Shown here: positions 23,150-35,400 of the stretch, one piece after another | Position numbering within the stretch: the stretch's first letter is position 1 | Layout: the number at the start of each line of letters is the position of its first letter | Origin: Ypsolopha sequella | Lineage: Eukaryota; Arthropoda; Insecta; Lepidoptera; Ypsolophidae | Length of the DNA stretch: 64,000 nt | Direction: 5' to 3' | Assembly: GCA_934047225.1 (NCBI GenBank) | Contig: OW203991.1 | Span: 4,340,001-4,404,000, forward strand | The notes under the pieces: generated by a model | Told to the model about the DNA's origin: nothing | Database searches by the model: none | The model's input: only the letters and a program-made list of their open reading frames with translations | Program-made: the position numbers and the translations under genes

Positions 23150-23660
23150 AAAAAAGACATGATCTTGCTAAGTTTCTTGCCCGTCTTCTTAGCAAGACTA
23201 ATCGAATGGGCGGAGGTAGGCGTGTATTTAAATATGTAACCTATTAGTATGTAGTATATAGGTGGGATTTGGTCGGCCGCCTGGATTCGTGCTGGGGGCT
23301 CGGTTGGTGATCATTGAACCTTGTTCCTGCCCCCCTATTATGTATCTTTGGCTGCCAACTGGACTGAGTGCTTATCATCAAAAACAAAGATAAAAACTGA
23401 ACTTTAAAAATTGCCTTTAGTGGGTATTGAACTATTTACGAACTGTGTCGTCACTTCAAGCGTAAAAATATCCTTAGATTATCGGAATTCGAATCTTATG
23501 TTTTTGATGATAGGCACCCAGTCCAGTTGGCAACTAAAGATACATAATAGACCTGCAGGTCCCTGGCCGGTTCGCCGGTATGGGTTCGGGCAGTTGATTG
23601 GATTTCACTTTGTATAATTTTATATTTTACTTATCATTTTAATCGTATATATATTGCTAC
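23150..23660 (+). repeat. Copy of the 1770-1945 repeat, split by an insertion
   Basis: Matches 1770-1945 up to about 23262 and resumes near 23615 (TTATATTTTACTTATCATTT). The 350-bp insert contains MITE P copy 2. Confidence 0.65.
23334..23551. mobile_element. MITE family P, copy 2
   Basis: Left CCTATTATGTATCTTTGGCT, right AACTAAAGATACATAATAG; same inner blocks as 19428-19650. Confidence 0.8.
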
Positions 23661-23871
23661 ATTGAATTTTCGACATGCGTACCAAATTATGTAACGGTAC
23701 ACGTACGTATATCTACTTTTGTACAATAAAGAATATTTTTAATTTTTGTAATGGCAACAAAGCTTTGAAATAACCGGGTACGTGATGTACACAATACCAA
23801 AATAGTTAGACCTCTGGGACCACCAATATTGCTTCCAACCATGGTCTAATTAAGCAGCGTTTTTGATTTAA

Positions 23872-25083
23872 AACAAAAACCGGTCAAGTGCGACTCAGAC
23901 TCGCGCACTAGGGTTCCGTATCACCGCACAATACGGGTAGAGAACCCTTAAAACATCATGGTAAATAATTCCACTTGCAGTTATAGAGGCTTGACACTTT
24001 AAATCTTGATCTATTAAATTCTATGTATCTAAAGGGTCTAACTAAGTTGGTCTTAGATAACTTCCTAAATAATAAAGTATTTGTAGTTTTCAGATGTTTA
24101 ACTATGTGTGTGCTATAATACCTACCTGTTAACGTAATTTTAGATTCTAAACTAGTGTTTTGCGTGGTGCGCGGGCTGCAGGCAGCCCGCGTGAGTTGTA
24201 GTTGTTCTTGGTTGGACTTGTATACGTTGTTTGTTGTATGTACATGTGCTTACAACTTTTTCGTTTACGTGACAGGACAAGGTTTCGAGTTTAAAACACG
24301 TTTGGAAGCTGAAATTGAGTTGAAACAAATTATCAGACGACATTCAAGTAATGGGCAGAAGTCAATTGTATCACGAAATGTCATCGGTCATGATCGGGTG
24401 GGAAAAAAAGCCATCGGTCATGATCAGTTTTCAAAATTGTCATCGTCGTAACCGTAATAGCGCGTTGAAATACGTGTGGTAACTTTGATTCAATTGAAAT
24501 GGACTAATATTTTGCTATTGTGTACTCTGACAGCTGTCAAAAGTCCAAAATGTAAACGGTCGAAATGTGCTTGAACCAACGTTCAACGGAGTCGAATCCC
24601 GCTAAGCCCAATCTCAAACGTTTGCGAGATAGGTCCAAAAGAAACAGTCTTGTGATGCCCACGGGGTTAAGTGAACTCGGCCTCATGAACTCACATACTC
24701 GGCCTTCGGCCCCGTATGTTCGTTCATCGGCCTCGCTTATACTCGGTTCGGCCTTCGGCCTCGCCGCTTGGTACTGTTTGGCCTCCGGACGATTCCTACG
24801 ATTCTAAATAAACATAAAAGTGAAATAGGTTTTGAATCCTTTATGAGTGTCAAAAATTTGGATGAAATTGATTATGTAAAGTGCAGTAACTTCGTTTGCG
24901 TTAAGTTAGAAGCCTAATTTTATTTACAGCACCATGGAGCCGTAGATTTCTGTAGGAAGTATCAGTTTCAACTTGATATCTCATACAGGCCCGAGTAAGG
25001 GGTCGTGACAGACAGACAGACAGACAACAAAGTGATCCTATTAGGGGTTCCGTTTTTTCATTTTGGGATACGGAACCCTAACA
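23872..25083 (+). mobile_element. Repeat E copy with about 900-bp insertion
   Basis: Head AAAACCGGTCAAGTGCGACT at 23872 and tail GACAGACAGACAGACAGA to GATACGGAACCCTAA at 25083 belong to the 320-bp element, but 1.2 kb separate them. The insert (about 23940-24900) has CTCGGCCTTCGGCC-type GC-rich duplications near 24700-24770 and a 98-codon frame at 24155 of no known family. Confidence 0.6.
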
Positions 25084-25222
25084 AAACTACACGCTTTAAT
25101 GCGGGGAGTTACCGAAAGGTCCCTCTTTCCTCCTCCTACCTATCCCCCAAATACAGAAGTCTGGATACTAAGTTATTATTTTACAATGTTTAATTTATTA
25201 TTTTAAAATTTCACGGTCATTA

Positions 25223-25407
25223 TAAACATTATTAGGAGTACAGGTCTCACCGTTTTGGTTTTTATATTTTCCCGAATTTTCGGAATATGGTTTCATCTGC
25301 CATGGTCGCGGCAGTTATCCCGTGACCATGGCAGATGAAACTCTGCCAAAAATTCGGGAAAGTATAAAAACCAAACACGGTGAGTCCCGTACTCCTAATA
25401 ATGTTTA
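25223..25407. mobile_element. Palindromic MITE
   Basis: TAAACATTATTAGGAGTAC at the left end and its reverse complement at the right; inner TTTCATCTGCCATGGTC and its inverse. 185 bp. Confidence 0.85.
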
Positions 25408-25424
25408 ATCACAGTGAGCCTTGA

Positions 25425-26035
25425 GGTTGACTTAAGATGAATCGGTCCAAAACACAATTAATTAGTAACAGCAGGAAACATAGAGTCGAGGTAGACGGGG
25501 AGGTAATAGAGTATGTATGTCAACGAATGCATCTATCTGCGCCAGGCAAGACAAGGAAATCGATAGACGTGTCGAAAACGCTTGGAATAGCTACTAGTCC
25601 ATAAAAGAGCTGATGAAGTTCGACCTTCCATTGTCACTAAAGCGTAAGCTTGTTGACATTTGTATTCTCCCTGTTCTTTCTTACCTTATGGTTCCCAAAC
25701 GTGGTCACTAACCGAGCATCAAAAGTCCTAACTCGATTTTTGCAAATGGCAAAACACTGAATTGTGCTCTAAAACTCGAATTACTGACGTTGGTGTGCAG
25801 ACAGCAAAACTAAAATGGAACTGGGCTGGCCACGTTAGCCGTATGCACACGGATAGGTGGGTAAAAAACACTAGTGAGTGGGTGCCAGATGACGGCTATT
25901 AACCGCCAGGCAGACCAAAAAGACGATGGTGGGACGATCTCAATTAATTTTTACCGGGGTAGTCTGAAGTAGTGCAGGACATGTTTGGTATCAAAAAAGG
26001 GAGGCCTTTGCCCAGCAGTGGACACTATAAAGACT
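25425..26035 (+). mobile_element. Decayed RTE-type LINE 3' fragment
   Basis: Frame-broken matches to the RTE C-terminus: KRKLVDICILPVLSYG, then AKLKWNWAGHVSRMHTDRW and GRPKRRWWDDL, ending GAGGCCTTTGCCCAGCAGTG-like text at 25992-26012, the usual lepidopteran RTE 3' end. Confidence 0.75.
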
Positions 26036-26229
26036 ACATAAAAAAATCTTGAAGGATCATATGCATACATCTGAGACATTAAAATATTTTATTATGTAAC
26101 TGGAGGTTAGAATCAATGAAATAACATATACACCTTTTGTATTATTAGTCAGGCCAGGTTTCATACGAAAGTGCCCATCATTCTTTACGGGAAAAAGAAA
26201 CTAAAACCTAAAATTTCCTTTCGTTGCAG

Positions 26230-26469
26230 GTAAAATGACGAACGAGGACGAAGAACAACCAACAGCATTACCAATGATGCAGGAGACGACGACAGAGCAG
26301 CACACGACACAAACTCCCCAGAGAACCACACCAAAGACTAGCACAGTAGCTACCGAAACCAAGGATACCAGAAACCAGCCCCAGCGGCCGGATCTAGATG
26401 AGCTGCAGCACTTTGCCAATGCGCTGCACAACCAATCACGAGCAGTTGAGACGAAACCCTTTATACAAG
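26230..26469 (+). CDS. Receptor exon 1 (of those visible)
   Basis: The acceptor is TTGCAG|GT and the donor CAAG|GTAATA. It enters with two bases of a split Gly codon and leaves in phase 1. It encodes a hydrophilic Glu/Thr/Gln-rich segment without cysteines. The ATG at 26235 is unlikely to be the true start, because nothing after it resembles a signal peptide while the protein is clearly secretory. Confidence 0.75.
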
Positions 26470-29400
26470 GTAATACATTTAAAAAATAAAGTATATGTCG
26501 TAAATTTATTATCTACGAGTACGTGTGTATATATGTAGGTGGTAGAGCTGATGCCGAGCTCGACTGTGGAGGTACCACTTACTCGAAATCACCCCCGAAG
26601 CTATTCGGGGGAGAGTAAGCAGAAAACTCTCAAACAGGCACAACCAGGTGGCTCACTTAGCCTGGGACCGAATGGTGGCGGTATATCCATCCCCGGTCTT
26701 TATATAAATTAGACTCGCCACGGGCAGCGGCGTCACTGGTGTGAGGGTTTCGGCACCGCGATTGCCAGCCTGCTTAGCGTATGTGAGTATAGGCATATCT
26801 TCCAAGAAGACCGCCAAGAACGGCGAAATCATAGAAAGGCGTCCAGCAGTGGACGAACAAGGCTGATGGATGGACGGATGAGTATGTAAATAATATTTGT
26901 TTTTATTTTTTTCATTTTACTATTATACATTGTCACGATATGAATCCCCGAGTGTTAGAGGTGTCAGAGTATGGACTGTCAAATGCATGTTACACCGGCG
27001 ATTACTACGTCCCAACCTTGGACGAATAAATCAGATCCCAACGTGATAGTTGGTAAGCCCTATCAGCGTACTTCGGGGACAAATATGGACCTAAAGCTTA
27101 ACGTATCTTCCGAAGTACACAAACTGACAATTAAAACGACCGAACACAAAATGTGGATTTGAACCCGCAACCTCCGTATTACCATATACTAAGTATTACT
27201 ACGTCTAGATCAGCAGTTCCTATACATCAGTTTGTAGCCACAAAAAAGGTGTAAAATTCTAACGAAATCTAGATGGCGTTGCTAAATCTTCTAACGAACA
27301 CGATGCTAAAAAAGGCAGATTGGTGACGCTAGTGGCACAGCGATGTCACGTAACATAGAAATAATTCCCACTACGATAATAGATGACGCTGAAATATTCA
27401 CTGTTAGTGTTGTTAACATAGCGCCATCTAGTTTTCTTAAGCAAAGCTATTACAGCCACATGTTTACTTGGTAGCCATGAGAGTTTACTTGCAGCCAATT
27501 AAACAAATTATGCTTATTTGCAACATTTGGCGACACCTAGTGTTGTAAGGGCGCGTAAAAAATTTGCTACGCCTTGATGTATGAGAGTTGTCGGTCTATA
27601 TGCAGTAATACTTAGTCTATGGTATTACTCAGAGGCGATCTGAACCATTGAACCAAGAGGCGACCGGTATATTTCGAGAATAATTATAAAAATACTTTTA
27701 ATCAGATGCCACATGCAATTGTGAAAATAAAGACAAAATTATGAACAGAAAATCACTTGTACTATCCCACAAATTTATTTAGAACTTACACATACCAAAC
27801 ATTTCAGTATTAGCTAAAAACCCTCCAATTTATTGTTCCGCTGCGTGATTATTAGTATTACCCGTTGAAGATATGGCCAATGAGCCAACATATAATCGCT
27901 TCTACCAAAAGATAATAAAGTCTTTGCCATTGGCCTTTCTGTGTTGGAGTTTCATTTTTTGCTAGGGTATGTAACTCTTACTCGTAATTCTCCGCGCATA
28001 TGACCAGAATCTGAAATTTTCATTTTTTTTTCCTTTTCAAGGTCGAGGTAAAAGTATTCCAGACCTCAGCGATATAAATTTAGACGACGATGACGATACC
28101 AAGGATGATAAGAAGATAGAGAACTTCTACTCGAAGCTTGTCCCCCCATACAGTCCACTGCTTCAACCCGACGACGAAGTTGAGATGACGTGTAAGGATA
28201 ACGGGGTTATTTATAAGGTGAGAAAAAAAACATTCATAATTTTTTTCGGATACGAATGGTATCGTCGAGATTCGACAACGAACTAGAGTCGAAGGTGTCG
28301 GTAAGCGAATCGTGAGACTTAAGTGAAGATGGGTGGGACATCTGGCTAGACGGGAAGACGGACGGTGTACTATACGGGCAGTTACAGAGTGGCAGCCGAG
28401 GCCAGGAAAGTGGTCAGTGGGTAGACGGATGGCCCGATAGCGAGACGATATCGTCAGGGCTGTTGGTGGGCAATGGATGAGGCTGGCAAGAGACCGAAAA
28501 AAATGTCGTGGAGATGAAGAAGCTTATGCCCAACACAATCAGAAACGTGTTGATCAGCAGGCCAATTTTTATAATAGGCCTATGAGTTTTGCACTCGATA
28601 CACGTTAGCGAGTAAAATAGTAGTTGTAATAGTAGCGAGTAGTTGAGTAAAATATTTATCTAAGATATTGTACTGTGACATGCAGTCACTCCTCACGGGA
28701 TCTAGCAGGATCTTTCTCGAATGATACGATTTCGTTTCGCTTTGACTTCTTATTTTAATTGTTTTTTATACATTTTCCACTAATTAACACATGCACACAT
28801 TAAGGGAGGGGAGCTCTGAACCTCGTAGGGCACTCGCTTATCGTGATTGAAGGTATTTTACTCCTCGAGGACTACAGGAGGAATCTTATGGAGAATCAAC
28901 ATCTCCTCACCAGGACTCTAGAAGAAATATTTATGGAGAGTCACCTTCACATGGATGGGACTATCTAAGGAATCTTGCCCGTATTTTGTTTGAAAGATCT
29001 TTTATTCTGGATCTGTATTCATTTTTGGAAAACACGAAATAATTCAGTCAATGCGACGTATGTCGATCCATAAAGGTTATCGATTGCCAATTAAATACGA
29101 ATAAATAGTCCTTTAATCTATATAAAAATATATAAATAAGACCTAACCTTACCCAAACCTAACATATTGCCTAGCTATATGTACCCCTAGCGGTTTACGA
29201 GAGGAACCAGAATTTCTAATACAATATATTTTACGCAGTCGCTAACGTGCATCGAGTGCAAAACTTATGGTAGACCTAGGAACTTTAACTTTGATGTTAA
29301 TATCAGCTTTCTAAATAATTTAAAATTTCCTGATTATTAAAGATGGGTGATAAAGTCGAACGAGGTTGCGAGGAGACATGCGAGTGTGTACCTGGTGGCA

Positions 29401-32400
29401 CCTTTGACTGCACTCCTCGATGCAAGCACCCGTACATCCGCAGAGGGAGACGATTGAACGACCCTCTCTGCTTCGAGACACCAGTCGACGAGTGCTGTTC
29501 CATAATTGCTTGTGCTACTGGGAATAATGGTAAGATATTTCGAGTATAGTCTTACATGAATCACCGATATATCCGCTGAAGGAGACGACTGAATGACCCT
29601 CTATACTTTGATAATAGTCGACAAGTGCTTCTCCATCATTATTTGTGATACTAGGAGCAATGTTCGACTGTATTTTGAAAAAATTACGCGTAAAAGCAAA
29701 AAAAGTCAGGACCACTTGATAATAGGGCCTTTGTGACATCAAAATCGTGATAATGCAGCGTAGTTCTGATTACCTTTGCTAGTTTTTTCCTCTGGTTTTT
29801 TCTCTTTCAACCAGTATTGTTATTGGTACCTTAGTATATTTACTGAGATCTTTAAATAGTCAACAGTCTGATCCTCTAAAGTTCTCGCTGCCGGGTACAG
29901 TTCAGGTCCAGCAGGTGAGTATATGTGACGTTAGATATCAACTGCACAGTATCGCTCACCCCCTCCTTATCATCCAAGTTCTGATAATGCACAACTGCAA
30001 CATCATCTGTGACTACCCCACCTCTTCTGTTGATGCGAAGTTTCTTCTTCTAACCGTCACTATTCTCATTAATCTTTCCAGACAAAACGCACGTTACCTC
30101 AGGCCCGACATGCCGTCACGGAAACGACACCTACGTCGTTGGAAACAAGTGGAACGTTGGCTGTGAACAAGTGTGCTCGTGTGAACCCAACTCGGTTGTT
30201 ACTTGTAAACCTAGGTATGTATGTATATAACGCGACAGGTGGGAGTATGGGCAATTTCATACTGACATGCTGTATTCTTTATTTATTTATTTATTAACAA
30301 AAATCCACAGCCCATACAGTAAACATTAACTAAATATTACATCAGCTAATAGTGCCAATAACGGATTTTACTATGCTAAACAATAAATATACATAATTTT
30401 ACACTATGAAGTAACATGATAATCAATTTATAAAAAAAAGTACAAAGAAAAAGACGCAAGACTCTGTGTTTACTTACTAAACTAGACATTGGTGTCGACT
30501 CGGTGCCACATATCTGATAGGACCAAACCCGATTCAAGCTCTCCGTCCTTGTCATTTCAATACTGAAAGATAAAGACAGAACACCTAAACCAAGCCAAGC
30601 CTAAGCCTTATATGCTGTTTTGGTAGCTTACAAACCTTGCACATTGCAACCAATAATCGCATAACCAAAGACGGTCGTACTGTCAATTTTTGCACCGAAG
30701 AATTGACGTTGGAGGCATTCAGTCCAGTTTTAAAGAACCAGGGGTGCTTGTGTAAGAAAATAAAATTCATTTCACAGCTTAAAACGTTCGGTTTTTAATT
30801 ACCAAACTGCTATTCGCCCAAGTAAATTAGCCAGTTTGTCAATTGAGATCGTACGTTTCTTACAAAATTACAGGGCAGAAAGCCTTTTACAAAAAACATA
30901 TAGAAACTTATGACGATAACGGTCTCCCCATCTAAAGCGGAGGGGACTATCTTATAGATACTAGCTTTTTTAGAAAAATAAACAAAATAATAAACGGTAG
31001 AGCATGCGTCAATAAGTTTTTTAGAAGTGCATCATATTTGTATGCTTACCACTTGCTAAACTGTATACTGGAAAAACTGGGCGGTAAACATGCATGCCCT
31101 AAAGAGCGTGAGTTTGTGCCTGAATTACGGTGATATAGCTTACTGACTACCACGTTGGGACGAGAAAAAAGTCTCTGAAAACCGGGAATATTATGTCGTG
31201 TCGATATGTCACACAAAAAATTACTGTCAATGAGCCTGTTTCCTACATAAAGATTTTTATGAAAATAATTGCGTTTAAAAAGCTAAAAACGGTAGTAAAA
31301 TTATTTTATCGATATCTCAAAAATGACGAAGTTATTGGCAATCAAAATGAGCTTAACTGCATGAATCGTGACGTCTCATCTGACACAAATTCACACTAAA
31401 ATTGATAAATATCGATATTGGAAACTTTGGTATTATAGGAATTTTTCAAAAATTCAAAAAGTTTTGTGCTTTGCTATAAGTAACTAATTAGTCAGTTTCT
31501 ATAAAAAATGTACTGATATTTAACTACAGGTGTGTGTCCATTGTCATTTCAGGTGCCCCGAACTGCCCCCATCAGACAAGTGCATTAACGTACAGGATCC
31601 CAACGACGCGTGCTGCGAGGTTCAAGTGTGTGACGTTTCACAAGACGTGCACGAAGAACCGGAGAACATGACAAGCAGTACCTCCACCACTACAACTTCT
31701 ACAAGTACAACACCTACTACAAGTACATCTACTACTACGGAGGTTAGCTGAAGTTTTTGCTACAAACGTTTAGCCAGACCATAGACTAAGTATTACTACG
31801 TATAGACTAGCAGCTCCCATACATCAGTTTGTAGCCACAAAAAAGGTGTAAAATTCTAACGAACAAAAAAATAACGAATGGTGACGCTAGTGGCACAGCG
31901 ATGTCACGTAACATAAAAATAATTCCTACTTTGATAATAGATGGCGCTGAAATATTCACTGTTATAGTTGTCAACTTAGCGCCATCTAGTTTATCTAAGC
32001 TAAACTATTATAGCCACATGTTTACTTGGTAACCATGGGAGTTTACTTGCAGCCAATTAAACAAATTATGCTTATTTGCAACACTTGGCGACACTCACAC
32101 CCGTATTCAAGAACGTTACTTAGCTATGTGTATCCGTTCGCATTGCAAAGTGCCTGATTTCTCATAGTGTTGGACATGTCCATCCACTGGTTTCTTAAAC
32201 AACACTTACGTATTTCAGAGCTCAGTGAATGCATAGGGAACAATTCAGCGTCGCGATTGGTTGATTTCGGAGCTAACTTCAAATTGTCATGTAAACGTCA
32301 AGTATTTTTTGTCAATAAATAAACATAACCTCAACGCGCTTCCCTTTTCATTGTGCCGTGCACTTGAGTTTTCATAAAAATTAAAAGAACGTTGGTCATG

Positions 32401-35400
32401 GAAAATACCTTTCCCTCTGATGATGGCGGCAAACGGTAAACCTTCTAATAACAATAATCTACGTAGCTACCCAAACAATATGTTGTTGTAAGCATACAAC
32501 ACAAAAAACTTGTTTTATGATCATATTCTTTTAATTTTTAGCTCAAAGAAAATAGCATATTCAATAGCCGAAAAAGACCTGCTTATAAGTTTAGTAAGAA
32601 AACGGCCTATAATAGAAAATAAGTAGACAAAGCAGGTTCAAATCCTGGACCGAGAAATTTTTCCAAAAATGCTTTTAAATGTGCCTTTAATTTTGTTTCT
32701 GATTGATTGTAGATTTGTAATACACTCTAATAATAATTAAAGTATTCCAAGTAATGGATTTCGCAACAGAAAACTTAATTTAAAAAAAAATTGAAATTAA
32801 ATAGTTAAAAACGGCACTTTCTAGCATTCCATCGAAATGGTATCTTGTTCTGTACCAAAAGTATTATTATTATTATTTATTTAATTAACATATTATAATT
32901 ACATATTTACATATTTAAATAACATATATTTCATTACAGCATAATACTAACACATATATTTCACACAATATTTATATACATTTCACAAAAGAAAATAATT
33001 ATACAGTAAATTAAACAAACAAATAATTAAACAAAATGACGCTCACAGAACTCCTGACATATATTACTCACACTCGTAAACCTGTCAGCAAATGTCCGAA
33101 CAAGCACCTAAAAATTATGGGAAAGTTATATATTATGCTAAACATTATCCATCTAAAACTGCAAAAAACGGCATAGAGTATTAAGGTGAAAATTATGATT
33201 GTTTCTGTTAGTGCAATTTTTATCAAAAACATTGCATTTTAAAGATTTTCTTACGTACGAAAAGATTTGTTGGGCTTACGCTAGGGGCGTACCTTTACTT
33301 CATTACACACACATAAGCATGTGTGACACACATTGACACTTGATTTTGCTAAAATCGAGTTTCCTTGGCTTTATAAACCTATGAGTTACTATATTATTTA
33401 TGTTTATTTATGTATTTGTATGTAGTATATTTATGTTTAGATTATAGGTTTAAAATAACTTTTTATAATTTATGTTATGCACTGATTAAAATTTATAACA
33501 TAAAGATGTTTATTTTCCCAAGGTTGACTGTAATACATTTCTCATAGGAATAAGTCCACCCTTGCCTTCTATCTATTCCTTATATGTATCTTATCATCTT
33601 ATTATCTTATTTTTGTGCAATAAAGTTTTCATTAATTCATTCTTCACTACACTTATCAACTTTTATATTCACCCAAACGTTTCCTCGAGATATTGCATCT
33701 TAATTATTTAGCTCTTATTTGTTTTCTTTCTAGTTCTCTCTGAACGAAGAAGTATGGCATAGACCATTACAACCCATCCTGCCCACTGTTACAACTACAA
33801 TAAATACAAGAAGGACAACCATGCGACCTCTAGTTCTTATTGAACCGATAGGATCCATCAGCGTACTCCAAAACAACAGCGTTCGGGTTAACCTTATGAA
33901 ACCAAACGATACTGAGGACCCGATCCACTTGTTACTGAGCAGCGATGGAGGAAAAACCTTCAAAGATGTGGAACTGAAATACTCGAACTTGATACTCAAT
34001 TTGGCTGGAGGAAAAGATTACGTGCTAAAGACAAAAGAAACAGGGACGAAGTTTAACTTTACGATAACTGCGATGGATATGGAGAAAAACGAGCTGCCGG
34101 AAAAACAGACTGAGAAAGTAGAAAGCGACAGAATTGGCTGCCATCGTGATGGAAAGTTTTATGCTGTTGGTATGTAATTTTCGCTTTTTTATTACATACT
34201 CGTATTTTTACTTTTTTTATTCCTTGGAAACTTGCAATTTGCTGTGAAAAAATGAAATTTTGACACCTAAGCATATTTTACATAAAAAAATGGATGAAGA
34301 TTCTTAATAAAGAATATTTCTTCCGATTATTGTAAGTTATGGATTTGAAAAAAAACCGGCCAAGTGCGAGTCAGGCTCTCGTACCTAGGGTTCCGTATTG
34401 TGGATGATAAATTTAATTTAGTCATTTTTTTTCGTGAATTTCTCGACCGCTTTATTTTTCCTGTAATCAATACGTAAACACATTACCATGATTTTTTCAT
34501 ATTTTTTGGTCCACCAGTTTCGGAGATAAGGGGGGGGGGGGGGACATACATATTTTTTGGGGTTTTTTAATTTGATACCCATATTGTATTTTAAGTCTAA
34601 TATTTTTTATTTTTCTCACTTTTGTTTTGGAAATATTTTGAAGAATTTCAAATTTTTCACATTTTTTTTACATCTAAATATGTGGGCAAATTAATGCTAT
34701 TTTTGTGCCAAATTTCATGTAGTTATCTTTAACGGTGCTAAAGTTATGAGGCTGAGACAAGCGGACGGACAACGGAGTCTCACCATAAGGTTCCTTTTGT
34801 ACCTTTTAGGCACTACGGAACCCTAAAAAACTCACGACGTTTTAACCTTACAACCAAAGCATTCACCAGAAGATGACCTAGCTACGCTATATTTCTCATA
34901 CCTTAAATTTATTCCCAGGGGAAGAATTCCACATCGGTTGCTCAGAGCTCTGCGAGTGCACGGGTCCGGATATCCATGAATGCGCCGCTCTAGAATGTCC
35001 CAACCACGTCGGCCTAGAGCTGGTCTCCCGAGGCTGTGTGCACTGGGCCCCCAGTCCGCCACTGAAGCCACCCAACTGCTGCCCAAGGTCTGCCAGGTGT
35101 CTGAGCGATGGGACTTGCACGCATAAGGGACACAGGTTTGTTCACTCAGACATATGCATGCATATGAATTGGTTTCCCATAGCATTGCACGCATCTCTAA
35201 CGTAATTGTAAAAAGCATAGAATAATAGTAAATTGTTCACCGAGGGAAGAAAGGGGACAATTACCAACGAGGGTGTAGTTTGAGGCCCGAGGCGGAGCCA
35301 AGGGCCTCAATACACACGAGTTGGGAATCGCACTTTCTCCCGAGTGATACATAGTGCTTTATACTACACCTGCGAGGAAAATAAAAGACAAATTATGTTT

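Noticed and set aside
26235..26489. ATG at 26235 as the receptor start
   Set aside because: No signal peptide follows although the protein has extracellular cysteine domains and a single membrane helix; the exon has a good acceptor and enters within a codon.
29559..29663. Mutually exclusive alternative VWC exon
   Set aside because: In-frame stop, 2-base deletion and no flanking splice sites; it is a decayed duplicate.
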